Positions 43,490 to 53,192 of a stretch of DNA of 59,467 nt are shown in pieces. The DNA is from Campylobacteraceae bacterium. Its GTDB lineage: Bacteria > Campylobacterota > Campylobacteria > Campylobacterales > Sulfurovaceae. Both the position numbers and the translations under genes were made by a program. Numbering within the stretch: the stretch's first letter is position 1; the number at the start of each line of letters is the position of its first letter. Under the pieces are notes generated by a model. That model searched no databases, was not told the DNA's origin, and saw only the letters and a program-made list of their open reading frames with translations. The stretch lies in the NCBI GenBank assembly GCA_027038295.1, contig JALVXD010000053.1, forward strand, positions 1 through 59,467, given 5' to 3'.

Positions 43490-45406
43490 ATGCAAAAGGC
43501 ATTCTTACTAACGTTGCTCTTTTTGTTTCATTTTCTTCATGCTGAAATATTAGAGATTGGCTCTGAAGATTTTTATAAAACCAAAGGGTATATACTTTAT
43601 ACATTGGCAGAAGATTTAAATGAAACTCCTGATATGTTAGCTACAAAAAAATGGGAACAGAGTAAAAAATCTTTTAATACGCTCTCCAATTATGGTAAAG
43701 CCTATTGGGCCAAATTAGAGTTAAAAAATAGTTCCTCTAAGAGAAAAACATATTATCTTAAATCTGAAAATCAATTTACTTATCATATTGAGTTTTTTTT
43801 ATCTAAATCAGGTAAAGTGGTTGATTATATAGAAGATGGGGTTATCTCTAAAAATCAAAACCGAGAGTTTAATGTAAACCATATAATTTTCCCTTTTACT
43901 TTAGAACCTTATGAAGAGGCTAAAGTTTTTTTTAAAATACGAAATTATAACAAGGTAGATATTAATTTTTTTTTAGTGACAAAAGAGTATCTTATAGATT
44001 TTTATCAGACCTATAATCTTGTTGAAGGTATTTTTTTTGGTGGAATGTTAATCATGATGTTCTATAATCTTTTTCTTTATTTTCTTTTAAAATTTCGAGC
44101 CTATTTGTATTATGTTTTTTATACTTTTTGGTTAACGGTTTATTTCACTGGTCTTTTTGGTTTTTCTCAACGTTATTTTGCTGGGTATACTTTGATATTT
44201 TATCTCAGTGCTGGAGCATTTTTTGTCTCTATGACGCTTTTTGTACAATCTATTTTAAATTTAAAAGAGCAGTTACCTAAGATAAATAGAATTTTAAATA
44301 TTTTTATAGGTTATTTTATTGTATCAACCGTTATTAATATTTTTATGCTTGAGTTTCAACAGTTTATTTATGCTCAAATGCTCTTTAACCTATTTTTTGT
44401 ATTGGTTCCCCTTTATGTAATAATAGTTATTTTTTCAACGTACTATTTGGCTTATTTTAGAAAAGATGTAATAGCTAAATTTTATTCATTAATTTGGACA
44501 ATGATATCTGCTATTGGCATGTTTCTTCCTCTTATCTATTTAAATATTCTAAAAACTGATATTCCTTTTAATCTCTCTTTTGACTATATTTTTCAGTTCT
44601 TAACACTATTTGAGGTTTTATGTTTTTCATTTATATTGGCATATAAAATTAAAATGATGCAAAAGAAGAAGTCAGAACAAAAGTTGATGTTGGTGGAACA
44701 AAGTAAGTTGGCTTCTATGGGGCAGATGATATCTACTATTGCACATCAATGGAGACAACCATTGACAGAAATTAATGGTATTGTTATCAATATGGATATG
44801 GATTATAAAAAAGATAAATTAACTTATGAAAGATTGAATGTTCATCTAAATAATATAGAAGATGTTACCTCTTACCTTTCTCGAACTATTCATGATTTCA
44901 TGAATCTTTTTTCACATAGAAAAGAGTTAGAAGAGTTCTTTTTGAATGATGCTATAACAAGCTGTAAAAGGTTAGCATCAATGTCTGTTAAGGAAGAGCT
45001 TACACTTTCTTGCACTCAAAATCTTAATATCAAAATGGTTGGATATGAATCAGAACTTATACAGGCACTATTAATCTTGATTCATAATTCCATAGATGCT
45101 GCTAGAGAGAAAGGTATTGAGGCTATTATCACAATAGATATTAAGGAGCTTAATAATAGAGTACATATAGATGTTGAAGATAATGGTGGTGGTATTTCAA
45201 AGGAGATACTAAAAGATGTTTTTAACCCATACTTTACAACCAAACATGAATCACAAGGGACAGGTTTAGGACTTTATATATTAAAAATGATTATAGAAGA
45301 GAGCATGTCTGGTTCTGTTCGAGTTTTTAATAAAAATAGTGGAGTTAATTTTAAAATTATAATACCTAAGAATTTGAAAAATGTGGGAAGTAAACTGGAA
45401 ATATAA
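43490..45406 (+). CDS. 7TM-DISM sensor histidine kinase
   Basis: A 638-residue membrane sensor. It has a signal peptide (residues 1-18), a periplasmic beta-sandwich of the 7TMR-DISMED2 type (about 20-160; YWAKLELKNSS, FPFTLEPYEEAKVFFKIRN) and seven TM helices (about 178-385; EGIFFGGMLIMMFYNLFLYFLL). A short coiled coil and a HisKA/HATPase core follow. The H-box is SMGQMISTIAHQWRQPL, the N-box LILIHNSIDAAREKG, and the G boxes VEDNGGGIS and GTGLGLYI. The periplasmic domain family tends to bind carbohydrates, so a sugar ligand is possible given the neighbouring salvage genes (inference). Confidence 0.92.
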   Translation: MQKAFLLTLLFLFHFLHAEILEIGSEDFYKTKGYILYTLAEDLNETPDMLATKKWEQSKKSFNTLSNYGKAYWAKLELKNSSSKRKTYYLKSENQFTYHIEFFLSKSGKVVDYIEDGVISKNQNREFNVNHIIFPFTLEPYEEAKVFFKIRNYNKVDINFFLVTKEYLIDFYQTYNLVEGIFFGGMLIMMFYNLFLYFLLKFRAYLYYVFYTFWLTVYFTGLFGFSQRYFAGYTLIFYLSAGAFFVSMTLFVQSILNLKEQLPKINRILNIFIGYFIVSTVINIFMLEFQQFIYAQMLFNLFFVLVPLYVIIVIFSTYYLAYFRKDVIAKFYSLIWTMISAIGMFLPLIYLNILKTDIPFNLSFDYIFQFLTLFEVLCFSFILAYKIKMMQKKKSEQKLMLVEQSKLASMGQMISTIAHQWRQPLTEINGIVINMDMDYKKDKLTYERLNVHLNNIEDVTSYLSRTIHDFMNLFSHRKELEEFFLNDAITSCKRLASMSVKEELTLSCTQNLNIKMVGYESELIQALLILIHNSIDAAREKGIEAIITIDIKELNNRVHIDVEDNGGGISKEILKDVFNPYFTTKHESQGTGLGLYILKMIIEESMSGSVRVFNKNSGVNFKIIIPKNLKNVGSKLEI

Positions 45407-45514
45407 TAATTTTTAATATATTTTTATGTTTTTAATATAAGGTTTCACTTTTATCTCACATTATTATGTAATTATATTGGGAAATAAATTATTAGTCATC
45501 TAGGAATAAGAATA

Positions 45515-46192
45515 TTGAAAACTTTAAAGAATTTAACCATATTATATGTTGAGGATGAAGAGTCAATTATTGATAAATATGCATACTTTTTAGAAGATTG
45601 TTCTAAAGTTTTACATGTTGCACGTGATGGAGAAGAGGCATTAGCACTTTATAAAGAGCATAAGCCTCATCTTATTGTTATGGACTTACTCATTCCTAAG
45701 TTAAATGGTATAGGATTGGCTAAAGAGATTAGAAAAATAGATGAAGATGTATTTATAATTGCATTAACAGCACACTCAGATAGAGAGATTCTTTTAGAGA
45801 TTGTTGAGCTTAATTTCTCGTCTTATCTTATAAAGCCTGTGGGGAGAAGTGATTTAATGAAAGCACTTTTAAAGGTTTCTAAAAAGATAGATGGTGGACA
45901 TAATGTTCCTTTACCTTGCGATTCTATGTGGGATGGAAAGAGTAAAACGTTGTTTGTCAACAATAAATCTATAATGTTAACTAAAAGAGAATCAAAACTT
46001 TTTGAACTTTTAGTTAAAAAAGCAGGTGTGCCTTGTAGCGATGATGAAATTTTCTTTTATGTATGGGGTGATGAGTTTGATAAAACCATTACCAACTCAT
46101 CTATTCGTACTTTAGTAAAAAATTTACGAAAAAAAATTCCCAAAGATTTACTGAAGAATCAGTATGGAGTAGGGTATAAAATCAACTTTTAA
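45515..46192 (+). CDS. OmpR-family response regulator
   Basis: A 225-residue regulator with TTG start at 45515 and AGGA upstream. The receiver domain has the acidic YVEDEES, the phospho-acceptor Asp in LIVMDLLIPKLNG, ALTAHSD and the switch Lys in LIKPVGR. The C-terminal winged helix is LTKRESKLFELLVKKAGVPCS and NSSIRTLVKNLRKKIP, ending YGVGYKINF. It follows the kinase by 108 bp and is its probable partner. Its 3' end overlaps the convergent HAD gene by 11 bp. Confidence 0.93.
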   Translation: MKTLKNLTILYVEDEESIIDKYAYFLEDCSKVLHVARDGEEALALYKEHKPHLIVMDLLIPKLNGIGLAKEIRKIDEDVFIIALTAHSDREILLEIVELNFSSYLIKPVGRSDLMKALLKVSKKIDGGHNVPLPCDSMWDGKSKTLFVNNKSIMLTKRESKLFELLVKKAGVPCSDDEIFFYVWGDEFDKTITNSSIRTLVKNLRKKIPKDLLKNQYGVGYKINF

Positions 46193-47015
46193 CATGCTGT
46201 TGTAGATATTTGGCAACGGCATCTTCATCATTGTTTTCATTTAGAACAATATCTGCTTCATCTTTAACCTCATTTAAGGCATTCGCCACAGCAATGGCTG
46301 TACCAGCCAACTTAAACATTCCTATATCGTTTAGTCCATCCCCAAAAACAGTAGTGTTTATTGGCTCTTTGCCTAAATACTCTAAAACTTTAGTCAGTGC
46401 ATGTGCTTTATCGCTTAGAGGATGAAGTATGGTTAAGAAATAACATTGCATGTAGTTCTCAGGAGCCAATTTTACTTCGATAGCATCTCCAAAAAATTTT
46501 GTAAGATGTTGGGCTAAAGGGCGTAAAACTTTCTCTTCACCCATATAGACAAGTTTTAGTGTATCTTTCGCACCTTCTATTTTCTTTTTATAACTTAGAC
46601 GTTTGTCTGAAGTATAGTTCTCTTTGATAAGAAACTCTTGGTAGTTGTTTAAAATAGGAGGAATAGCAAAAGTCTCATCGAGTGTTTTATGGTTATTAAG
46701 TGATATAATATAGGGAAAAATCCCAAACTGTATACTCTCCTCTATAATGGCATCACCAATCTCTTTGTTCAGTGTTTTTAAATCGATAAGTTTTTGTTCT
46801 GGACTTACAACCATGGCTCCATCCATTAGAATAAGGGGTGCTTTGAGGTGTAGACCTTCTAAAAATTCACTGGTTTTAGAAAAACTTCTAGCTGTAGCAA
46901 TAGATAGTAGAGCATGATGAGACTTCTCATTCCAAATCTCTTTGGAGAAGTTACTTACAGTCTGTGTACTACGTAAAAAGGTATGGTCTAAATCGGTTAT
47001 ATAGAGTTTTGGCAT
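46182..47015 (-). CDS. HAD-superfamily phosphatase, Cof/IIB type
   Basis: A 277-residue hydrolase. Motif I is ITDLDHTFL (DxDxT nucleophile), motif II SIATARS, motif III a lysine in LSDKAHAL, and motif IV FGDGLNDIGMF. The C2B cap lies at about residues 85-190. Cof-type enzymes act on sugar phosphates, nucleotides or flavin phosphates; the substrate is not predictable. It is not a MupP-type (class I) HAD, but its position a few genes from anmK-amgK-murU makes it one candidate for the missing MurNAc-6-phosphate phosphatase (inference). Confidence 0.88.
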   Translation of the reverse strand: MPKLYITDLDHTFLRSTQTVSNFSKEIWNEKSHHALLSIATARSFSKTSEFLEGLHLKAPLILMDGAMVVSPEQKLIDLKTLNKEIGDAIIEESIQFGIFPYIISLNNHKTLDETFAIPPILNNYQEFLIKENYTSDKRLSYKKKIEGAKDTLKLVYMGEEKVLRPLAQHLTKFFGDAIEVKLAPENYMQCYFLTILHPLSDKAHALTKVLEYLGKEPINTTVFGDGLNDIGMFKLAGTAIAVANALNEVKDEADIVLNENNDEDAVAKYLQQHVKS

Positions 47016-47080
47016 GAATATTTTCTTCTTTTTAAAGAATTATACCTATTTGCTATTAATTATCTGATACTATTCTGAGC

Positions 47081-47473
47081 ATGGACATGGTAACTCAACT
47101 GATAATAATTATGATTTTTTTAGAATTGATAGAAGCACATTTTCAAAGGGCAAGTACACTGGGTGAAATGATAGATAGGCTCTATGGCTATTACCATAAG
47201 AGTATTTTTCTGTTTTTTATTGCTCATCCTACTTTCTATTTTGTATTGTGGGTTGCTATTTATTTAAATATTTTTAACTTTTTTATTATTGCAATTTTAC
47301 TTTTTAAACTGTTTGATATATTCTTTAAAATAGAGATGATTAAGCAACGTTATTTATTTAAAGAGATGGATAGTGAGTTGGGCCAGATGTTAAATGCTAA
47401 ATTGGCTCCATGGATGAGTTTTCTAGGGGTTTTTACCTATGTACCTCTACTATTTATGGCAATATCATCATAG
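47081..47473 (+). CDS. Uncharacterised membrane protein upstream of rho
   Basis: A 130-residue protein with three to four predicted TM helices (about 4-18, 42-62, 64-82, 110-128). A conserved-looking amphipathic stretch AHFQRASTLGEMIDRLYGYYHKS follows the first helix. I do not recognise the family. It lies 94 bp upstream of rho and ends before the rho promoter. Confidence 0.75.
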   Translation: MDMVTQLIIIMIFLELIEAHFQRASTLGEMIDRLYGYYHKSIFLFFIAHPTFYFVLWVAIYLNIFNFFIIAILLFKLFDIFFKIEMIKQRYLFKEMDSELGQMLNAKLAPWMSFLGVFTYVPLLFMAISS

Positions 47474-47490
47474 ATTAACAAAAAGTTTAT

Positions 47491-47496
47491 TATAAT
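47491..47496 (+). promoter_or_regulatory. -10 box upstream of rho
   Basis: TATAAT at 47491-47496, 72 bp before the rho start codon. The long leader could allow autoregulation, which is known for rho in other bacteria; no attenuator structure was identified by eye. Confidence 0.45.
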
Positions 47497-47567
47497 GACA
47501 CAACTACAAGTAAAAAATACTTCAATACATTTCAAGATAGCTTTTAACATAGCACTCAAGAGGACTT

Positions 47568-48887
47568 ATGAGCGAACAACAAAACAAAAAACGTAATCAC
47601 AATAAAAAGAGCAATAGAACACATATACCCGTAGATGGATACAAGGTTGAGAATCTTCAATCGAAGCCATTAGAAGAGCTGGTAGCTATTGCTGATAAGG
47701 TAAAAGTTGAAAACCCGAATGAGTTTAAACGAAAAGATTTAATTTTTGAAATTTTAAAAGCACAAGTATCTCAAGGAGGATTTATTCTCTTTACAGGTAT
47801 TTTAGAAGTGATGAACGATGGTTATGGTTTTTTACGTTCAGAGGACGGAAACTTTGCTAACTCGTCTAACGATACCTATGTGAGTGGCACACAAATTAAA
47901 CGTTTTGCACTTAGAAATGGTGACATTGTTACAGGTCAGGTTAGGCAACCGAAAGAACAAGAAAAATATTTTGCTCTACTTAAAATAGAAGCCATTAACT
48001 ACCTGCCACCTGAAGAGTCTAAAAAAAGACCTCTTTTTGACAACCTTACTCCTCTTTATGCTACTGAACAACTCAAACTTGAGTACAACCCAATTAAACT
48101 TACAGGACGTGTACTTGACCTCTTTACGCCTATTGGTAAAGGACAAAGAGCATTAATTGTTGCACCTCCACGAACTGGTAAAACCGAACTTCTTAAAGAG
48201 TTGGCTCATGGAATTTCTCATAACACACCAGATGTTTCGCTTATGGTACTTTTGGTTGATGAGCGACCAGAAGAGGTTACTGATATGCAAAGAAGTGTAA
48301 AAGGGGAAGTTTACTCTTCAACTTTTGATTTACCTGCACAAAATCACGTTAGAACAGCAGAGATGGTTATAGAAAAAGCAAAAAGACGTGTAGAGAGTGG
48401 TAAAGATGTTGTCATTCTTTTAGATTCTATTACAAGACTTGCACGTGCTTATAACACCGTAACCCCAAGTTCAGGAAAAGTACTCTCTGGTGGTGTCGAT
48501 GCCAATGCACTTCACAAACCAAAACGTTTCTTTGGGGCTGCTAGAAACATAGAAGAGGGTGGTTCTTTGACCATTATTGCTACAGCTCTTATTGACACAG
48601 GAAGTAGAATGGATGAGGTAATTTTTGAAGAGTTTAAAGGTACAGGTAACTCAGAAGTTGTCTTAAATCGTTATGTATCTGAAAGAAGAATTTACCCTGC
48701 TATAGATGTCACAAAGTCAGGAACTAGAAAAGAAGAGCTTATGGTCGATGCAGAAGTAATGCAAAAAGTATGGGCTATTAGAAATGCCATGCAAGGCATG
48801 GAAGATGTAGAAGGATTAAAGTTCCTGTTTTCTAAAATGAATAAAACTAAAAATAATGAAGAGTTTTTGGCAATAATGAACGGCTAA
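47568..48887 (+). CDS. rho: Transcription termination factor Rho
   Basis: Hexameric RNA helicase that terminates transcription. It has 439 residues. A basic, Asn/Lys-rich N-terminus (about 1-20) precedes the Rho N-domain. The RNA-binding cold-shock-like region has [12 protein letters not shown] and [11 protein letters not shown]. The P-loop is [15 protein letters not shown], and [17 protein letters not shown] with [14 protein letters not shown] completes the ATPase core. The R-loop region [16 protein letters not shown] is intact. It is followed 12 bp later by murI. Confidence 0.98.
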   Translation: MSEQQNKKRNHNKKSNRTHIPVDGYKVENLQSKPLEELVAIADKVKVENPNEFKRKDLIFEILKAQVSQGGFILFTGILEVMNDGYGFLRSEDGNFANSSNDTYVSGTQIKRFALRNGDIVTGQVRQPKEQEKYFALLKIEAINYLPPEESKKRPLFDNLTPLYATEQLKLEYNPIKLTGRVLDLFTPIGKGQRALIVAPPRTGKTELLKELAHGISHNTPDVSLMVLLVDERPEEVTDMQRSVKGEVYSSTFDLPAQNHVRTAEMVIEKAKRRVESGKDVVILLDSITRLARAYNTVTPSSGKVLSGGVDANALHKPKRFFGAARNIEEGGSLTIIATALIDTGSRMDEVIFEEFKGTGNSEVVLNRYVSERRIYPAIDVTKSGTRKEELMVDAEVMQKVWAIRNAMQGMEDVEGLKFLFSKMNKTKNNEEFLAIMNG

Positions 48888-48899
48888 GAGCCTTACTTT

Positions 48900-49691
48900 A
48901 TGAAAATAGGTGTTTTTGATTCTGGTCTAGGTGGTTTGACCGTGGTTCAAGCCATGTTGGGCATTATTCGAGACGCAGATATTTTTTATGTAGCTGATAC
49001 ATTCAATGCCCCTTATGGAGAGAAAACATCTAAAGAGATTTTAGATTACTCTCTAAAAATAACGAATTATCTTATAGTTCAATATCAAATTGAAGCTTTG
49101 GTTGTTGCTTGTAATACTGCAACTTCTGCTTCGATTAAACAACTTCGTAAAAAATATCCCAAGCTTGTTATTATAGGTACTGAACCAGCCGTTAAGTCGG
49201 CTCTTGAGTTAACTAAAACATCTAAAATTGGTGTACTTGCAACTCCTGCCACGCTATCTGGAGACAAATATCAATGTTTGCTTGATAACCTTGTAAAAGG
49301 AAGAGATATTAAACTCTATGAACAAGCCTGTGCAGGTTTGGTTGAACATATAGAGAATGATACATTAAAGAGTGAAGAGAGTCTGCGTTTACTTGAAAAA
49401 TGGCTAAAGCCCATGCGTGAAGCTAAGGTAGACAGCATGGTCTTGGGCTGTACCCATTACCCTTTAGCACGTAAAGTTATAGAAGATATTATGGATAATG
49501 GGGTAAAGTGTATAGATTCGGGTCATGCCATCTCAAAACATCTTTTAACTCGTCTAAAAGAGCAGGGGCATAAAAATGAAGGAAAGTTAACGCTTCATCT
49601 TTTTCATACGGGAGAGATAAATCAGATATTGATTCAGAAACTCTTTCCCTATGTGTGTAGTGAATATATTGGTAAAATAGAGAAAAACTAG
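48900..49691 (+). CDS. murI: Glutamate racemase
   Basis: Makes D-glutamate for peptidoglycan stems. It has 263 residues. Catalytic cysteines lie in VVACNTATSASIKQL and VLGCTHYPLARKVI. The N-terminal GVFDSGLGGLTVVQAM and VADTFNAPYGEKT are family motifs. It is downstream of rho on one likely transcript. Its stop TAG interlocks with the trpS stop on the other strand in the tetramer CTAG. Confidence 0.97.
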   Translation: MKIGVFDSGLGGLTVVQAMLGIIRDADIFYVADTFNAPYGEKTSKEILDYSLKITNYLIVQYQIEALVVACNTATSASIKQLRKKYPKLVIIGTEPAVKSALELTKTSKIGVLATPATLSGDKYQCLLDNLVKGRDIKLYEQACAGLVEHIENDTLKSEESLRLLEKWLKPMREAKVDSMVLGCTHYPLARKVIEDIMDNGVKCIDSGHAISKHLLTRLKEQGHKNEGKLTLHLFHTGEINQILIQKLFPYVCSEYIGKIEKN

Positions 49692-50653
49692 AGTATTCCT
49701 ACAGCTTCACGAACCTGTACCATTTTAGCATCGGCAATGATTCTCATTTTCTTCGCTCCGTCAGATAAAATATCTTTTACTACGTCAGGGTTGTTAATGT
49801 ACTCCTCACGCTTTGCTCTAGCTTCTGCAAACTCATCCCAAATGAGTCCTTTTAAGTACTGTTTAAAGTGTCCATAACCCTCTTCACCAGTTTTGTAACG
49901 GGCTTGAAGTTCTGCTTTTCTATTGTCGTCTAAAAAGAGAGAAGCCAAGTTGTAGATGTTGCACCCCTCATACTCCAGTGGTTCACCAAGTGGGGTAGAT
50001 GAACTGACTATTTTATTACAACGTTTTTGAAGTTTCTTCTCTGTCTCCATAAAAATATCTATGGCATTGTCATAAGATTTTGACATTTTTTGTCCATCTA
50101 TCCCTGGAATGGTAGCAACGTTTTCATTGACCACATGTTCAGGTAGTGTAAAAATCTCTCCATACTCATTGTTAAATTTAGTAGCAATATCACGGGTCAT
50201 CTCAACGTGTTGAATTTGGTCTTTCCCTACGGGTACTTTCTGGGTATCTAAGAGTAAAATGTCTGCAGCCATAAGCACAGGGTAAGAAAATAGAGCATGG
50301 TTAGCTGTAATTCCTTTAGCAACCTTGTCTTTGTACGAGTGAGCCCTTTCAAGCAGTCCCATAGGGGTAAATTTAGAGAGTATCCAGTAGAGTTCTAATA
50401 CTTGAGGAACATCACTTTGAACCCAAAATGTTGTTTTGTTTGGGTCTATTCCCAAAGCCAAATAATCTACAGCAGCATCAAAAGTGAGCTGTTTTAAAAG
50501 TTTTGCATCTTTAGAGGTAGTCAAAGAGTGATAGTTGGCGATAAAAGTAAAAAGCTCCTCTTTCTCTTGAAGCTCTATCATGGGTTTCATGGCTCCAAAA
50601 TAGTTACCTATATGAAGTTTTCCTGAGGCTTGGATTCCTGTTAATACACGCAT
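49688..50653 (-). CDS. trpS: Tryptophanyl-tRNA synthetase
   Basis: Class I synthetase of 321 residues, typical for bacterial TrpRS. The HIGH-type motif is SGKLHIGNYFGAMKPM, the KMSKS motif is GQKMSKSYDNAI, and AADILLLDTQKVPVGKDQIQHVE is the family-specific ATP/Trp-binding stretch. It is convergent with murI, sharing 4 bp. A minus-strand TATAAT at 50685-50680 lies 27 bp upstream of the start. Confidence 0.97.
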   Translation of the reverse strand: MRVLTGIQASGKLHIGNYFGAMKPMIELQEKEELFTFIANYHSLTTSKDAKLLKQLTFDAAVDYLALGIDPNKTTFWVQSDVPQVLELYWILSKFTPMGLLERAHSYKDKVAKGITANHALFSYPVLMAADILLLDTQKVPVGKDQIQHVEMTRDIATKFNNEYGEIFTLPEHVVNENVATIPGIDGQKMSKSYDNAIDIFMETEKKLQKRCNKIVSSSTPLGEPLEYEGCNIYNLASLFLDDNRKAELQARYKTGEEGYGHFKQYLKGLIWDEFAEARAKREEYINNPDVVKDILSDGAKKMRIIADAKMVQVREAVGIL

Positions 50654-50679
50654 TTAAATCCTTGATTAAATAATATTGG

Positions 50680-50685
50680 ATTATA
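50680..50685 (-). promoter_or_regulatory. -10 box upstream of trpS
   Basis: ATTATA on the plus strand (TATAAT on the minus), 27 bp before the trpS start codon. Confidence 0.45.
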
Positions 50686-50783
50686 TCAAAATATTTTAGA
50701 AATTAACAATTTTAATTTTAAATTCTTTAATGTTTAATCATATTTTATGATGTTCTATTGTATTATTTTATTAAGGATACATT

Positions 50784-51203
50784 ATGAAAAAAACAATGGT
50801 TATGTTTTTATTTTTACCAATAGTAACTTTTGCAGGATTAGATATGAATGAAGTAAGCAGGGTGCTTTTAGGGATTCATGCTTCAAAAGAATTAAAATAC
50901 TATAGTGCTAAAATAAATAATAGTATTGATGAAAAAATAAAATTTACTTCATTGGAAGATGCAGATATTGTTCTTTTCCCTAGAGAAAACTTTAACAATA
51001 ATATAATGATTGTTAATAGTTATGAAGCATTAAAAGAGAATAAAAACAGTATAGGTGCTATCTATTTAAAAAAAGATAGAACACAAGTTGTTTTTATTAA
51101 AGAGCGATTAGAAGATAAAGGTATAAGTTTAGAAAAAAAATTTAATAATTATATAGTATCTATCTGCCATCTTTACTCTAATTGTGTATGTGAAAATCAA
51201 TAA
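50784..51203 (+). CDS. Putative periplasmic regulator, YfiR-like fold
   Basis: A 139-residue secreted protein with signal peptide MKKTMVMFLFLPIVTFAG. The mature part has the Rossmann-like alternation of YfiR/DUF4154 proteins: DADIVLFPREN, IMIVNSYEALKENKNSIGAIYLKKDRTQVVFIKERLEDKGISL and KKFNNYIV. Three cysteines occur near the C-terminus (ICHLYSNCVC). It lies 99 bp upstream of a membrane EAL-domain phosphodiesterase. In YfiBNR-type systems such a periplasmic protein controls the membrane enzyme; that link is inference here. Confidence 0.6.
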   Translation: MKKTMVMFLFLPIVTFAGLDMNEVSRVLLGIHASKELKYYSAKINNSIDEKIKFTSLEDADIVLFPRENFNNNIMIVNSYEALKENKNSIGAIYLKKDRTQVVFIKERLEDKGISLEKKFNNYIVSICHLYSNCVCENQ

Positions 51204-51302
51204 AATTAGCTAATTTCTAAAACATTTACCCCATTTATTCACGTTTAGGCACATTATTATGTTAAAATCCCATAAATATAAAAATAGTCTTAGGAAATAA
51301 AT

Positions 51303-53192
51303 TTGAATAATAATTTAATTATATTAAAAAACAATAAACATTATTACTTTTTGTTCTTATTTGTGATTACTGTTTCTATCCTATTTTTATACTTTTTTCA
51401 AAATTTAGACAGTTATGAAAGTAAATTAAAAAATTTACTTTTAAACCACTCTATTGAGATTGTTGATAAAACTTCAGAAAATATTTTAGATAAAATTATT
51501 GAAAAAAACTTAGATTTTGTTCAAACAAATCTGAAAAGTCAAGAACTAAGAGCTAAAAATGAAAAAACTTTATCACTTCTACGTAATAAAGACATTCAAG
51601 AACTTTATGTCCTTTACCCTTCTAATAATCAACTTTTTTTCCTTCTTGATACAGCCAAAGAGGATAGAGGAGAAGTAGATGAACTTTTTAGTCCAAAAGT
51701 TTCAAGTGCATTTATTGAGGTATTAAATACAGGAAAAAAAACAACATATATTCAAGAAAATACTGAAAGTTTAGGATTTACATTAATTAAACCAATTATT
51801 CAAAATAAAAAGGTTAAAGCTTTTCTTGTTGTTGATTATACTAAAAAAAGTTTGTCTTCATTAAGTAAGTTACTTACCTTAAGTGTAAACAGTATCAATA
51901 TGGCACTCTTTTTTATATTTGTTATTTTTTTACTTATTATCTATTATCTGGGCTATCGTAAATATGTAAAATATAAAATTTATTATAATACCAATACCAA
52001 CACATTAAATAGAGTCTATTTGAGTGAAAATTACGAAAAAATTGAATTTGAAAAATATTATGTTGCTTTAGCTGATTTAGATTTTTTTAAACGTATCAAT
52101 ACAATGTATGGTAGAAAAAATGGAGACATTTTAATTGATTCTGTTATAAAAACCATTAATGTTTTATTGAAAAAAGATGATGTCTTTATTGAGTATAGTG
52201 GTGAATCTTTTTTACTATTTATTTTGAAAATTAAAACAAGTGAAAAAGAGTTTAAAGAACTTTTGGAAACCATTTGTCTTCATGTTGAAAGAAAAAGCTT
52301 TAGGCTTCCCAATAATAGAGTGAAGCTAACCATATCTATTGGTGCTTTGATAGAGACAGATTTAGAAAAATCACTACAAGATGTCATTCATAAAGCAGAT
52401 ACGGCACTCTATGAGACAAAGCATGGTGGACGAAATTCTGTTGCTTATTTTGATATGACACAGAGTCAAAAGCTTTACCGTAATAGACTAAAAGAGTTAA
52501 TAGAGTCAGATAAATTGATTTGTCACTATCAGCCTATTGTTGATTTAGATAATGGATTAATACACCATTACGAAGCATTATTGCGTATAGAAGATGGTGA
52601 TAATATAATTTTCCCCGATAAAATCTTACCTGACTTAGAAGACAGTTACCTTTATAGTTTTCTTTCAAAGAGAGTGATTGAGTTTAATGTAAAAAAATTA
52701 AGAGAATATATAAATATGAAAATCTCTATTAATTTAAGTGTTGATGATTTGTTAAATGATAGTGTTCTTGCCTTACTTGCAGAAAATGCTGATTTGGCTG
52801 ATAGACTTCAAATAGAGATTTTAGAAAATAAAAGTATAGATTATATTAAACTTGAAGTCTCTATTCAAAAACTAAAAATGTTTGGATATAAGATAGCTAT
52901 TGATGATTTTGGTGCTGGTTATGCCAATATGAGCCACCTGTTAAATCTTTCTATTGATTTTTTAAAGATAGATGGTTCGCTTATTAAAGAGATACATCAT
53001 AATAAACGTGCCCATACACTGGTCAAAGCTCTGGGACTTTTCTGTAAAAATAACAACATGAAGGTTATTGCTGAATTTGTAGAGAATGAAGAGATAGTAG
53101 AGGTTTTAAAAGAGATGCATATTGACTATGGACAAGGGTGGTACTTCTCTAAAGCACTCCCTTTTGATGAGTTAGATAAAACTCATCTTTAA
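51303..53192 (+). CDS. Membrane c-di-GMP phosphodiesterase with degenerate GGDEF and intact EAL
   Basis: A 629-residue protein with TTG start. TM helices near 16-33 and 197-217 flank a periplasmic sensor domain of about 165 residues. The GGDEF domain follows (about 225-385); its signature reads SGESF near residue 298 instead of GGDEF, so cyclase activity is doubtful. The EAL domain (about 395-625) keeps its key residues: YEALLR, SINLSVDD, EILENKS, AIDDFGAGYANMSHL, FLKIDGSLI, AEFVEN and YGQGWYFSKAL. It should therefore hydrolyse c-di-GMP. Its TAA interlocks with the der stop in TTAA. Confidence 0.9.
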   Translation: MNNNLIILKNNKHYYFLFLFVITVSILFLYFFQNLDSYESKLKNLLLNHSIEIVDKTSENILDKIIEKNLDFVQTNLKSQELRAKNEKTLSLLRNKDIQELYVLYPSNNQLFFLLDTAKEDRGEVDELFSPKVSSAFIEVLNTGKKTTYIQENTESLGFTLIKPIIQNKKVKAFLVVDYTKKSLSSLSKLLTLSVNSINMALFFIFVIFLLIIYYLGYRKYVKYKIYYNTNTNTLNRVYLSENYEKIEFEKYYVALADLDFFKRINTMYGRKNGDILIDSVIKTINVLLKKDDVFIEYSGESFLLFILKIKTSEKEFKELLETICLHVERKSFRLPNNRVKLTISIGALIETDLEKSLQDVIHKADTALYETKHGGRNSVAYFDMTQSQKLYRNRLKELIESDKLICHYQPIVDLDNGLIHHYEALLRIEDGDNIIFPDKILPDLEDSYLYSFLSKRVIEFNVKKLREYINMKISINLSVDDLLNDSVLALLAENADLADRLQIEILENKSIDYIKLEVSIQKLKMFGYKIAIDDFGAGYANMSHLLNLSIDFLKIDGSLIKEIHHNKRAHTLVKALGLFCKNNNMKVIAEFVENEEIVEVLKEMHIDYGQGWYFSKALPFDELDKTHL

